Positions 16,771 through 26,033 of a stretch of 64,000 bases of DNA are shown piece after piece (position 1 is the stretch's first letter; the number at the start of each line of letters is the position of its first letter). The DNA is from Mucilaginibacter tolerans (GTDB lineage: Bacteria > Bacteroidota > Bacteroidia > Sphingobacteriales > Sphingobacteriaceae), in contig NZ_JAUMKB010000009.1 in the NCBI RefSeq assembly GCF_030519375.1, forward strand, positions 62,001-126,000, in the 5' to 3' direction. The notes under the pieces are model-generated. The model ran no database searches. It was not told the origin of the DNA and saw only the letters and a program-made list of their open reading frames with translations. Both the position numbers and the translations under genes were made by a program.

Positions 16771-19700
16771 TTAAAAATTAGCTGTCACTCCAAAAGTCAC
16801 ATTCCTGGCACTTGGATATTGAGCAACATCAACACCTTTTTGTGAATTTGGCAGATAGCCATTTGTACTAGTATAACCCAATTCAGGTGTATATCCTTTG
16901 TACCCTGTAATCATAAAAAGATTATAAGAACTTACATACAAACGGATATCCGGTAACTGGACGCCAGCTATACTCTTTTTTGAAAATGTATATCCCAAAG
17001 CAACACTTTTCAATGCCAGGTAAGATCCGTTCTCCACCCAAAGATCGGATGAGCGATAATTGTCATTTAGGTTGTTCCCCGGTGAGGTTAGTCTTGGAAT
17101 CGTATTACTGGTGCCTGCGCCGTGCCATCTTCCTTCCTGCTCAGCGTACCAGTTAAATACCTGGGTTGCATCTAAACCAGCAAGCCTGTCCGCATTATAC
17201 AGTTTCAAGCCAGCTTGCCCGGCAAAACTGAAAGAAAAATCGAAATTCTTATAAGAAAGTGTTCCGTGAAACCCGAATACATATTTTGGGTTAGGGTTCC
17301 CCAGATTTACACGGTCTTGATTATCAATTACACCATCGCCGTTAACGTCCACAAATCTCACATCACCGGGTTTTATACTACCTTTATTGGGATCGTTTTT
17401 AATATTCGGGTCATTATCTATATCCGCCTGTGTCTGGTATAGGCCGTTGGTTTTAAAGCCATAAAAAGAAGCTATCGGTTGCCCCTCGTAAGAGCGGGAA
17501 ATATCAACGTTTTCCCTGCCATAATTTGGTCCGCCTATATAATCTCCAGGTCCATAAAGCTTAGTGATCTTGTTGCTGAGAAAAGATACATTTGCCCCAA
17601 AAGAATATTTCAGATTCCCTGCTTTATTTTGATAGTCGAGCTCAACTTCTACACCACGATTGTTCATCTCGCCATTATTCAGATTGGGTATAGATACATT
17701 ACCCGGATCGTCTGGCAAACTAACTTGTGCCCCAAAAGTTTCAACGATATTTGGCTTAATCAGCATGTGATAAGTTTTTTTGTTGAAATAAGTTACCGAA
17801 CCCGAAAGATGGTCATTCAAGGCTGTGAATTCCAAAGCTATATTGGTTTCCCGGGCACTTTCCCAGGTTATATTGGGGTTTGACAGAGTTGTTACTACTG
17901 CCCCATTTTGTAAAACAGTGCCTGTACCTAGTGCGTATCCAAAATTTCTGGCATAACTCAGTGTGCTTAGATATTCAAACGGGGGAACTATTTGATTACC
18001 TAATGCGCCCCAGCCTCCGGTCAATTTTAGAGAACTAAAAATGTTCTTCAGGCTTTCACCATAAAATTTTTCTTCTGAGATCCTCCAACCGGCCGAAAAA
18101 GCAGGAAAATAGCCCCACTGTTTGCCAGGCGCAAATATGCTGGAGCCATCGGAACGCATTGTTACCGTTAGCAAATACCTATTGTCGTATGCGTAATTGC
18201 CCCTCACAAAGTAAGATTGTAAACCCTCATTCGGATTGTTTCTTCCATTATTGCCTGGACTGTTTCCAAAATCCAATACTCTAACTGAAGGATCTATATC
18301 ACTAAATCCAGACTGGGTTGCATTAACATAATTACCTTGAAATGTCTGCGCTGAATACCCGCCTAATAAGGTCAAAGCGTGCTTATTGAACGTCTTACTG
18401 TAGGTGACAAAATATTCCTCCAACAAAGAGTAGTTCTTCGAATATCCCTGGTTAAGTGAGGATGTTCCTGGCCCCCTTGTTTGATCAGGCATTGCAACTT
18501 GGAAATTGTAATAGTCTGAATAGGTACCATCGTAAGAATAATTTGCTTTTACCTTAAGGCCGGATAAAATTTCAACTTCTGCATAGGCATTGGCCAGCAA
18601 CCTGTTCGCTTTATTATAAGCGTCTGTTGATTTGGCAGTTGCGACCGGATTGTTTATATCCCCAAGTTGATTATCTGCCTGGGAAGTTCCCCATGAACCA
18701 TCCGGATTAGTTACAGGTATTGCGGGGTTGAAACGGATAGCGCTCCAAACCAACCCTGCCTGAGTTGATCTGGTGTCGGGAGATGTAGTATTTGAATTTG
18801 AATAAAGTATATTTTCACCGATCTTAATTTTTGAAGTTACTTTATGTTCAGAATTTACCCTGAAATTGTAACGCTTAAAAAATGAATTGGGAATCATACC
18901 CGTTTCATTGTAGTAATTACCTGAAAAACTATATATAGAACTTGCGCTTCCACCTCTCAGGGCGATATCAGCGTTCTGCACATGGCCTGTCCCCAACAAT
19001 GCACGCTGCCAGTCTGTTCTTTGAACCGAATAATATGGGTTGCTCCAAATAGCAGGGGCTGACTGTCCATTATTTGAGTATGATTCAATTTTAAGCTGAT
19101 CTAACTCAGGTGCTGTAAGCATCTTAATGTATTTTACAGGACTATTTGAACCAGTATAAAGGTTCACCGAGGTTTTCAGTTTTTCATTAAAATTGCCGTT
19201 TTTAGTAGTAATAATAACTACGCCATTTGCCGCACGTGAACCATAAATAGCCGACGCAGAAGCGTCTTTTAATATTTCGATAGAGGCTATGTCATTTGAA
19301 TTCACATCATTTAATCCGCTTGCCGGGACACCATCAATTATTATTAGCGGATCAGCAACATTTACGGTTCCAGTCCCCCTGACACGGATGCTTGGTATAC
19401 TACCGGGAGAACCATCACTCCGAACGATGTCAACGCCAGCTGCTTTTCCTTGTATGGCGGTAGCAGGGTTACTTACCGGAAGGTTCTTCAGATCTTCCCC
19501 TTTCACTTTTGCTACCGAGCCGGTAACGTCTCTCTTAGTCTGTGTACCATAACCCACTACTACCACTTCACTTAGGGTGGAAGCTGAGGCTGGGACCACT
19601 ATGATAATATCCTCGGGCGTTTGATCACCAACTACGATATGCTTTTGTATGGGCTTTATCCCGACATAAGTAACTGTAAGATCGTATTCGCCAGGGGGCA

Positions 19701-20004
19701 CATTAAACTGGAACCTGCCCTGGATGTCAGTAGCAGTAATCAGGCTAAGCTTTTTAATTGATACCGTTGCTCCCGGAATTGGCTGCTTATTTTCATCAAG
19801 CACAACACCTTTGATAGGAGTAGCAGCTACTGATGATCCCGGTTTGGCGGAAGTAGCGGGGCCACTCTCCCTGGCACTCGCCGTCGCCGCTGCTGCAGAA
19901 AACAGAAACGTGACGAACAAGAGCATAAATGCAGCGGACTTTAACCAAAGCCACTGATAAAATCTTCGTTCGGTGAAGAATTTCTCTTTTGGAATTTGAA
20001 TCAT
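16771..20004 (-). CDS. SusC/RagA family TonB-linked outer-membrane transporter
   Basis: A 1077-residue protein with N-terminal export signal (about 20-45), a CarboxypepD_reg-like domain (IKGVVLDENKQPIPGATVSI, about 64-140), a TonB box-like segment LSEVVVVGYGTQTKRDVTGS, the SusC plug signature (about 150-270, IRVRGTGTVNVADPLIIIDG and ASAIYGSRAANGVVIITTK), and a large beta-barrel ending in NVTFGVTANF with a terminal aromatic. It lacks an STN domain, so regulation is probably not through an anti-sigma factor. It imports oligosaccharides with SusD. The FG-GAP gene ends 49 nt upstream. Confidence 0.96.
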   Translation of the reverse strand: MIQIPKEKFFTERRFYQWLWLKSAAFMLLFVTFLFSAAAATASARESGPATSAKPGSSVAATPIKGVVLDENKQPIPGATVSIKKLSLITATDIQGRFQFNVPPGEYDLTVTYVGIKPIQKHIVVGDQTPEDIIIVVPASASTLSEVVVVGYGTQTKRDVTGSVAKVKGEDLKNLPVSNPATAIQGKAAGVDIVRSDGSPGSIPSIRVRGTGTVNVADPLIIIDGVPASGLNDVNSNDIASIEILKDASASAIYGSRAANGVVIITTKNGNFNEKLKTSVNLYTGSNSPVKYIKMLTAPELDQLKIESYSNNGQSAPAIWSNPYYSVQRTDWQRALLGTGHVQNADIALRGGSASSIYSFSGNYYNETGMIPNSFFKRYNFRVNSEHKVTSKIKIGENILYSNSNTTSPDTRSTQAGLVWSAIRFNPAIPVTNPDGSWGTSQADNQLGDINNPVATAKSTDAYNKANRLLANAYAEVEILSGLKVKANYSYDGTYSDYYNFQVAMPDQTRGPGTSSLNQGYSKNYSLLEEYFVTYSKTFNKHALTLLGGYSAQTFQGNYVNATQSGFSDIDPSVRVLDFGNSPGNNGRNNPNEGLQSYFVRGNYAYDNRYLLTVTMRSDGSSIFAPGKQWGYFPAFSAGWRISEEKFYGESLKNIFSSLKLTGGWGALGNQIVPPFEYLSTLSYARNFGYALGTGTVLQNGAVVTTLSNPNITWESARETNIALEFTALNDHLSGSVTYFNKKTYHMLIKPNIVETFGAQVSLPDDPGNVSIPNLNNGEMNNRGVEVELDYQNKAGNLKYSFGANVSFLSNKITKLYGPGDYIGGPNYGRENVDISRSYEGQPIASFYGFKTNGLYQTQADIDNDPNIKNDPNKGSIKPGDVRFVDVNGDGVIDNQDRVNLGNPNPKYVFGFHGTLSYKNFDFSFSFAGQAGLKLYNADRLAGLDATQVFNWYAEQEGRWHGAGTSNTIPRLTSPGNNLNDNYRSSDLWVENGSYLALKSVALGYTFSKKSIAGVQLPDIRLYVSSYNLFMITGYKGYTPELGYTSTNGYLPNSQKGVDVAQYPSARNVTFGVTANF

Positions 20005-20053
20005 GGAGTTGAGTTTAGTTAGTGTTATTTCAAAAGTTTAATTGTTAGGTGCG

Positions 20054-23000
20054 TTAATTATTCCGTTTTAAAACCTGTACTGCGCCGTCGCTTTTGGCAG
20101 CTATCAACCAATAATTGCCGTTAGCTCCATTTACTTTTATCAGGCTTCTTACATCTCCGTCTATTTTTAATCCGGTTTCAGCATATCCCAATGAAGTGCA
20201 ATCTCCTTTTCCGTTTCCTCTCAAAACCAATCCAATACCCGCATCTAAAGGCCCGAATTGAACCCGAAACGGATAAAAGTTGCCAGCCAGCAGGATATCC
20301 TTGTGTCCATTTTTTTGCAGATCATCTACTACAATCCCGTTAACCATACTTGCCTGCGCAGCCTTTGGCAGCGCTTTCACTTCCATCTTTCCACTGCCGG
20401 TATTTTTCAGAATTACGGATGACAGTAAATTGATCTTGAATATTTTAGCAGAATCCAGCTTCCCCTTAGGGAATATATCTGACAACTGTGCGTCTGCATA
20501 ATCGATATACCTTGCGAACTTTTTTTGCAGCCAGGGCATCTGGTCCATCAATTCGTCACGGGTATTATATGGATAGCTTTTGCCCTGTATGAAGTAGCTT
20601 AAAATGGGGAACATCGTGCCGTCATTATTAAAATCTGAGCAAGTGATGGTAATAGGTTCAGCCTGCGACGCTTTAAGCTGCGTGTTGAGCCCGATATTTC
20701 CGGCAATCAAATCAATATTTCCGTCACCGTCCAGGTCTGCCGCACTAATCCTACTCCACCAGCCATTTGTCGCCGAAAGCCCGTATGCGTTTGTTTTATC
20801 AACCAAAACCCCCTTATGGTTCTCAAAAACCGTGACCGGCATAAATTGACCCACCACAACGAGGTCCTGCCAGCCATCTTTATTCAGGTCGCACCAAACG
20901 GCATCCGTCACCATTCCAGGATTAGCAAGGGTTGCGTCCTTCTGCGATAAGTCTAACTGAAACTGAATCTTGCCAGGTTGACTGACATTCTTTAAAACAT
21001 AACTCAGCGGTGCCATTGGGAACATTCCCGGTTTGAACCTTCCGCCTATAAAAAGATCGGGCTTACCATCATGATTGATATCGGCTGCCCTGGCACAGCT
21101 TGCACTAATGGCATCTTTTGGCAGAGCATTTAGTACTTCTTTAAAATTCCCTTTGCCATCGTTCTCAAATATCCTGTCCTGGTAGTTTTCGCTCCCCTGT
21201 GGGTATTCGGCCCCGCCGCCTACCAGGTAAAGGTCCATGTCCCCATCTCCATCGGCATCAAAAAACAATGCATCGGCGTTAAATATCAGCTTGTTATTAT
21301 TCCAGGGTTGAGATTGGGAGGGCAGAAAATGGCCGTCTTTGGTCTGTAAATAAAGTTGACTGGCCTGGTTAACACCTGCGCCCACAAAAACATCCTCAAG
21401 CCCGTCGCCATTAACGTCCGCTTTTGCAATACACGGCCCCATTTTAGAAACCTGGTAAGGCAATAGCGGCGACGTCTTAAAATCGACATAGGGCGACGGC
21501 TTGTCAACGAAATTAATCCCGGCTGAATTAGTTACATCTTTAAATAGGGGTTTTATATTTTCATCCTTAACAGGGGAATCTTTTTGAGCAACAGCAGCAT
21601 TTTTTTGTTCAACAACCAACAGCCGGTCGGCTTTAACATTTTGCAGGATGGATACCTCGCCTGTTGGCCACAATACTTTAACTGATTGAATCAGGCTGTC
21701 ATTTCCTAAACCAAAGTGCATCACCGGGTCTACTGATGATTGAAATCCCCGGTTAAAATACTGCTCCTGGAACTGACTGCCATGTGCGGTGGTGATGTAC
21801 ACCTTGGCACCTATACCTGAGGTGTTTTTATTGGAGCCCTTAAGCTGAAGTCTTAAATAATGTTTGGTATGTAATTTTTCAAAAGTGTTGTTCCGGTAGA
21901 TTGTGGCTACATCATTTAACTGGTTAATCACCAGGTCGAGAGCGCCGTCATTGTTCAGGTCAGCATATACTGCGCCATTGCTTATCGCCTGTTTGGTGAG
22001 GCCCCAATTAGCGGTAACATTGGAAAATGTCAGGTCTTGGTTGTTTTTGAATAAATAGTTGGTGAGTTTGGTGGTAGGCATTTTCTGCACCAGTTCCCAT
22101 ATTTCACCTTTATCCTGTTTCTCTTTCACATACTGGGGCGAGTAACCCGAAGTATACTTAACAAAATCGAGATTGGTCATATCCTTCAGGACACCGTTGC
22201 TAACAAAAAGATCTTTCCAGCCATCATTGTCGAAATCAGCAAAAAGGGGAGCCCAGCTCCAGTCAGTGTTCGATACCCCTGCAAGCTGCCCGATCTCAGA
22301 TAATATGGGAGTACCGTCTTCGTCATTGCCGTTATTTAATTGCAGGGAATTTCGCATCAATTGCTTGTGGAAACCATGCTCAACCAATAGATTAAATTTA
22401 TCATAGTTGTCTGCCCCTCGCAACAGTTTTTGGCGATGATTGTCCTCGGGCAGCATGTCCAGCTCCATGATATCGGGCTTGTTATCATTATTAAAATCAG
22501 CGATATCGCTGCCCATCGCAAATTGTGAGATATGCTTAGTGGCTTTTGGCAATACTTCCCTGAATGTGCCATCTTGGTTATTCAGGTACAGAAAATCGCG
22601 TTCATCGTAATCATTGGTAACGTAGATATCCGGCCAGCCATCGCCGTTTATATCACTAATGGAAGCGCTCAAACTAAAATTCAGCCCGCTTCCGTCAATA
22701 TGTGCCGGCACGCTTACGTCGGTAAAATGGCCATTATCGTTCCTGTATAACCGGTTACCAAACTTGGCATTTCGTGTAGCTCTGAGTTTTTCTGTATTAA
22801 AGAAGGGATTAAAAAAAACATCGGCGTGGTTCACCATCAGCATGTCCAGGTCGCCATCGTTATCCATATCGAAAAAAACGACCGAGGTGGTATAAGTACC
22901 CGGGGCATCCAAACCATACGCTTTGGCGCTCTCGGTAAATGAGGGCACACCATTCTTTGAGCCATTATTGATATACAACTCGTTGGACCTGTTCAGCTCA

Positions 23001-23410
23001 TCGCCCGGACCGGAATAGCAAACGTAGATATCCAACAATCCATCCCCATTAACATCTGCCATCACCACTCCGGTTTTCCATTTATTCCGGCCGGCAACAC
23101 CTGCTTTATCAGTAACATCTTCGAACTTGAAGTCGCCTTTATTCAGATATAATTTGTTAGGCGTCATATTACCTGTGAAGAAAATATCAGGCAAGCCATC
23201 ATTATTTAAATCGCCAACTGCAACCCCGCCACCATTAAATAAATACTCATAAGAGAGGATATTCTGATCCTTGGTTTCCTCTATATCATTTCTGAAATTG
23301 ACATTTGAATACGAAGGCGATATTTCTGTAAAGACAGTATTGGGACTGTGCTTACACGAAACCAGTAATACGCAAAAAAAAGCAGGAAATATTTTTAGTA
23401 AAGGTTTCAT
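20054..23410 (-). CDS. FG-GAP/VCBS repeat lipoprotein with ASPIC/UnbV domain
   Basis: A 1118-residue lipoprotein with signal MKPLLKIFPAFFCVLLVSC (lipobox LVSC). Many calcium-binding FG-GAP/VCBS repeats follow, such as VGDLNNDGLPDIFFTGNM, DVNGDGLLDIYVCYSG, DINGDGWPDIYVTNDY and ADFNNDNKPDIMELDM, in two beta-propeller-like blocks. An ASPIC/UnbV segment lies about residues 545-610 (GIGAKVYITTAHGSQFQEQY, VKVLWPTGEVS). Proteins of this build often stand at the head of SusCD loci in soil Bacteroidota; a surface glycan-binding or scaffold role is inferred. It is the first gene of the locus. A paralogue with the same architecture is encoded at 29884-33195. Confidence 0.9.
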   Translation of the reverse strand: MKPLLKIFPAFFCVLLVSCKHSPNTVFTEISPSYSNVNFRNDIEETKDQNILSYEYLFNGGGVAVGDLNNDGLPDIFFTGNMTPNKLYLNKGDFKFEDVTDKAGVAGRNKWKTGVVMADVNGDGLLDIYVCYSGPGDELNRSNELYINNGSKNGVPSFTESAKAYGLDAPGTYTTSVVFFDMDNDGDLDMLMVNHADVFFNPFFNTEKLRATRNAKFGNRLYRNDNGHFTDVSVPAHIDGSGLNFSLSASISDINGDGWPDIYVTNDYDERDFLYLNNQDGTFREVLPKATKHISQFAMGSDIADFNNDNKPDIMELDMLPEDNHRQKLLRGADNYDKFNLLVEHGFHKQLMRNSLQLNNGNDEDGTPILSEIGQLAGVSNTDWSWAPLFADFDNDGWKDLFVSNGVLKDMTNLDFVKYTSGYSPQYVKEKQDKGEIWELVQKMPTTKLTNYLFKNNQDLTFSNVTANWGLTKQAISNGAVYADLNNDGALDLVINQLNDVATIYRNNTFEKLHTKHYLRLQLKGSNKNTSGIGAKVYITTAHGSQFQEQYFNRGFQSSVDPVMHFGLGNDSLIQSVKVLWPTGEVSILQNVKADRLLVVEQKNAAVAQKDSPVKDENIKPLFKDVTNSAGINFVDKPSPYVDFKTSPLLPYQVSKMGPCIAKADVNGDGLEDVFVGAGVNQASQLYLQTKDGHFLPSQSQPWNNNKLIFNADALFFDADGDGDMDLYLVGGGAEYPQGSENYQDRIFENDGKGNFKEVLNALPKDAISASCARAADINHDGKPDLFIGGRFKPGMFPMAPLSYVLKNVSQPGKIQFQLDLSQKDATLANPGMVTDAVWCDLNKDGWQDLVVVGQFMPVTVFENHKGVLVDKTNAYGLSATNGWWSRISAADLDGDGNIDLIAGNIGLNTQLKASQAEPITITCSDFNNDGTMFPILSYFIQGKSYPYNTRDELMDQMPWLQKKFARYIDYADAQLSDIFPKGKLDSAKIFKINLLSSVILKNTGSGKMEVKALPKAAQASMVNGIVVDDLQKNGHKDILLAGNFYPFRVQFGPLDAGIGLVLRGNGKGDCTSLGYAETGLKIDGDVRSLIKVNGANGNYWLIAAKSDGAVQVLKRNN

Positions 23411-23475
23411 TGCATATAAGTCCCCCTCAAAGCTTATATTGAGTAAAACACTGATTTACTGTGATTAGCAAGACA

Positions 23476-23487
23476 TGACCAAAGTCA
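23476..23487 (-). promoter_or_regulatory. Fnr-like palindrome upstream of the FG-GAP/SusCD locus
   Basis: TGACCAAAGTCA, TGAC-N4-GTCA, centred about 71 nt before the FG-GAP gene start. It fits the class of boxes seen upstream of the oxidase and stress genes. It is the only one in front of a glycan locus, so chance occurrence is possible. Confidence 0.4.
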
Positions 23488-23559
23488 CATTTTGAAAAAA
23501 TTGTAGACGAATCTAATTTTTAAAGGCAGGAATTTTGGGGTTTAACCGGGATTTATTTG

Positions 23560-23573
23560 CGAAACCGGTTGCG
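23560..23573. promoter_or_regulatory. Probable LacI-family operator
   Basis: CGAAACCGGTTGCG has a perfect AACCGGTT core with flanking C-G pairs (6 of 7 base pairs symmetric), the central-CG palindrome typical of LacI/GalR operators. It lies in the 283-nt gap between the FG-GAP/SusCD locus (minus) and the LacI-family gene (plus). A partial copy, AACCGG, is at 23544-23549. Apart from this and the Fnr-like box the gap is AT-rich and holds no gene. Confidence 0.6.
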
Positions 23574-23696
23574 TGTTATCATGACACTAACTTTAAGAAT
23601 CATTAAGAACTTTTTAAAAAACACATTAAAGTTTAGCAGTATTTTTAATAAATTTTTATATATTGTAACATTATTGATATCCCCTATACGGTCTTG

Positions 23697-24722
23697 ATGA
23701 TCAGTCAAAATCATACTACAATTAAAACCATAGCCGCGAAACTGGGCATCTCAAAGGGTACTGTTTCGAAAGCGCTACAGGATAGTCACGAGATTAGCAT
23801 CGCAACTAAGAACAAAGTATTGGAAGCGGCTAATGAGTTGCATTACAAGCCCAATCATTTTGCGAGCGGATTAAAAAGCAGAAAAAGCAAAGCCATTGCT
23901 GTTATCGTACCGGAAATTGTTGACAGCTTCTTCTCTTTAGCGATCAAAGGCATCGAGACGGTAACGCAAAAAAAAGGGTATCATATCAACATTTACATTA
24001 CCAATGATTTGGTTAGCAAGGAAAAGGAGATATTTAAGCTTCTGTCGGACGGAAGAGTTGATGGTGTTTTAATTTCTATTTGCCGCGATGCCACCTGCAG
24101 CGACCACATAAAGGAACTGATGGACACAGGGATGCCGTTGGTTTTCTTTGACAGGGTCGTAGAAGATATTGAAACGGGCAAAGTGGTGACGGATGATTTT
24201 AAAAGCGGATATAATGCTGCCCAGCACTTGATTGAGCAGGGATGCAAACGAGTTTGTTTCTTTTCCATCTCTGAAAATCTTTCGATCCTCCAAAAACGTG
24301 TCGAAGGTTTTAAACGGGCGCTTTCGGAAAAACACATTACAAACGCCGATAATAGCGTATATCAAATATCGACCGATAAGAACAAATGCCAGGAAACCAT
24401 TACCTCCCTGCTGTCAGATCCTGACTTAAGACCCGATGGTATAGTAATCTCGGTTGAGTTGCTAACTATCCCGATTTATACGGTTTGTAAAGCACTTAAT
24501 ATCAGCATACCCGAAGACTTAAAGGTGATATGCTTTTCCAACCTTCAGTATGCATCATTTTTATCGCCGCCATTGACCACCATAACTCAACCTGCATTCG
24601 AGATCGGAGAGCAGGCTGCCAGCCTCATTTGCAGTGCCATTACTAATAACCGGTCATTAAAAAACGAAAAAATCATCTGTCCCTCGCAACTGGATATCAG
24701 GAACTCCTCGCTGGTTTATTGA
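23697..24722 (+). CDS. LacI/GalR family transcriptional regulator
   Basis: A 341-residue regulator. The N-terminal HTH (about 8-30) reads TIKTIAAKLGISKGTVSKAL and the hinge helix HYKPNHFASGLKSRKSKAIA follows. The C-terminal periplasmic-binding-protein-like sensor (about 63-335) includes IAVIVPEIVDSFFSLAIKGI, GRVDGVLISICRD and PLTTITQPAFEIGEQAASLI. I take the ATG at 23697; a TTG three bases upstream is less likely. It is divergent from the FG-GAP/SusCD/MIOX/GH89 locus with a palindromic operator in the shared gap, and is the likely regulator of that locus, sensing a sugar or inositol-type ligand. Confidence 0.92.
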   Translation: MISQNHTTIKTIAAKLGISKGTVSKALQDSHEISIATKNKVLEAANELHYKPNHFASGLKSRKSKAIAVIVPEIVDSFFSLAIKGIETVTQKKGYHINIYITNDLVSKEKEIFKLLSDGRVDGVLISICRDATCSDHIKELMDTGMPLVFFDRVVEDIETGKVVTDDFKSGYNAAQHLIEQGCKRVCFFSISENLSILQKRVEGFKRALSEKHITNADNSVYQISTDKNKCQETITSLLSDPDLRPDGIVISVELLTIPIYTVCKALNISIPEDLKVICFSNLQYASFLSPPLTTITQPAFEIGEQAASLICSAITNNRSLKNEKIICPSQLDIRNSSLVY

Positions 24723-24743
24723 TATTTTTGGTTTAAAATCGAT

Positions 24744-25910
24744 CTATCTCAGTTGAGATAGTTTGAACCGGATTACTTCGATGGACTCTTTTTGACGGGA
24801 GATAATTACATACATGTAACCTTTATCGACCATAGTTACCGGGTAGCCATATTGGCCTCCTTTCCATAAACCCTTCTTTTTTAGGGTATACAGGCCATCT
24901 GCAATAATATATTGCTTGTTAAAATATTTACCATCGTCAGATAGCGCTAGTACCAATGGATTCCGGTCGTAATGATGAAGGGTATCCGGGATGCCTACAT
25001 AGTAAAATCTTTTGTCCGGCAATCTGCCGAAATGGAACTTGCTGTCGTTATCCGTAAAGTTCGTCTCAGCTGGCCTTGACCAGGTTTTGTCATTGTCTTT
25101 ACTTTCCGTTAACCATAATTTGCCTTTCCAGCCCTTGCCCGTCACACGCAGCAGCATGTGGATCACTTTATCATCGGTCTGAAAAAAAGAACCCTCGCAC
25201 AAAGGCGGCAGCCCCATTTTCTCTGCCGGCTTATAGAATGTTGCGGGATTGTCCTGTTCATAGAGCGAATCCGGGTAAAAGCTGCTCATTTTCCAACCCG
25301 AAAGTCCTGTATGGTCATCTGTGTAAGGGAAAGTGAAATTACCACTGATAATAAGCCGGCCCCCTTGTATCGTTTCGGGGCCATGATTAGGATTAACCGC
25401 AACATGCATGTCTATAGGCGCACTCCAATGCAATCCATCGGTACTTGTTTTGGCCCATAAGTGGGTATGAGTACGGTCTTTCTCATACTCTCCGTAATAG
25501 GCTACAAGCGTATCATTAAATTGATGGAAACCGGCAGCAGTCAGCACATTCGATACACCATTAGCGGCTTTTGACGGGTATGCCAATTCCTGTGGGGCCG
25601 ACCACTTCTTAAAGTCATTTGATACCGAGAAAACAACTCTCTGCCCCGCAGAATCCTCATCGATCATCCCGTCGGACCAGATGGCGATCAATTTGCCCTT
25701 GAATAGTGTAATTGCCGGGTGGTGGTTGTACAGCCACTCTTTTTCCGGCGAAAAGATCATGCTCCGCTCTACTTTAAGATGTTTCAGGCCGGTTGTATCG
25801 CGATAGTTATTGCTGATTCGGGTTTGTTGCGCCCGGACGAAACCGAAGGGCATGGCAAATAAAAAAACAAAAATTAAGCCTCTTCGAATCTTTGATATAA
25901 ACGTGATCAT
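24744..25910 (-). CDS. Sialidase-like (Asp-box/BNR repeat) exported protein
   Basis: A 388-residue protein with signal peptide starting MITFISKIRRGLIFVFLFAM and cleaved near VRAQQ. Several Asp-box-like repeats (S-x-D-x-G-x-x-W type) mark a six-bladed propeller: VSNDFKKWSAPQEL, STDGLHWSAPIDM and SKDNDKTWSRPAE. The fold fits exo-alpha-sialidases or related GH families, but I could not identify the classical FRIP motif with confidence, so sialidase activity is not assured. I chose 25910 because the frame's earlier ATG at 25964 would place the terminator of the upstream GH20 gene inside the coding region. Confidence 0.75.
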   Translation of the reverse strand: MITFISKIRRGLIFVFLFAMPFGFVRAQQTRISNNYRDTTGLKHLKVERSMIFSPEKEWLYNHHPAITLFKGKLIAIWSDGMIDEDSAGQRVVFSVSNDFKKWSAPQELAYPSKAANGVSNVLTAAGFHQFNDTLVAYYGEYEKDRTHTHLWAKTSTDGLHWSAPIDMHVAVNPNHGPETIQGGRLIISGNFTFPYTDDHTGLSGWKMSSFYPDSLYEQDNPATFYKPAEKMGLPPLCEGSFFQTDDKVIHMLLRVTGKGWKGKLWLTESKDNDKTWSRPAETNFTDNDSKFHFGRLPDKRFYYVGIPDTLHHYDRNPLVLALSDDGKYFNKQYIIADGLYTLKKKGLWKGGQYGYPVTMVDKGYMYVIISRQKESIEVIRFKLSQLR

Positions 25911-25925
25911 GCAATCTAAACTACT

Positions 25926-25954
25926 AAAAAAACCGTTCCGATTTCCCGGAACGG
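25926..25954 (-). terminator. Rho-independent terminator of the GH20 gene
   Basis: On the minus strand CCGTTCC pairs with GGAACGG around a short loop, followed at once by seven T (positions 25932-25926). It lies 80 nt after the GH20 stop and 16 nt before the sialidase-like start. Confidence 0.85.
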
Positions 25955-26033
25955 CTGCGATCAACTAATCAACGAATGTTGCACAACCAAATGCAATCAT
26001 TGTTATCTTCTACCGGATTTGCCGGTTATTTCT

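Noticed and set aside
25910..25964. N-terminal extension of the sialidase-like protein
   Set aside because: These codons cover the GH20 terminator hairpin and T run.
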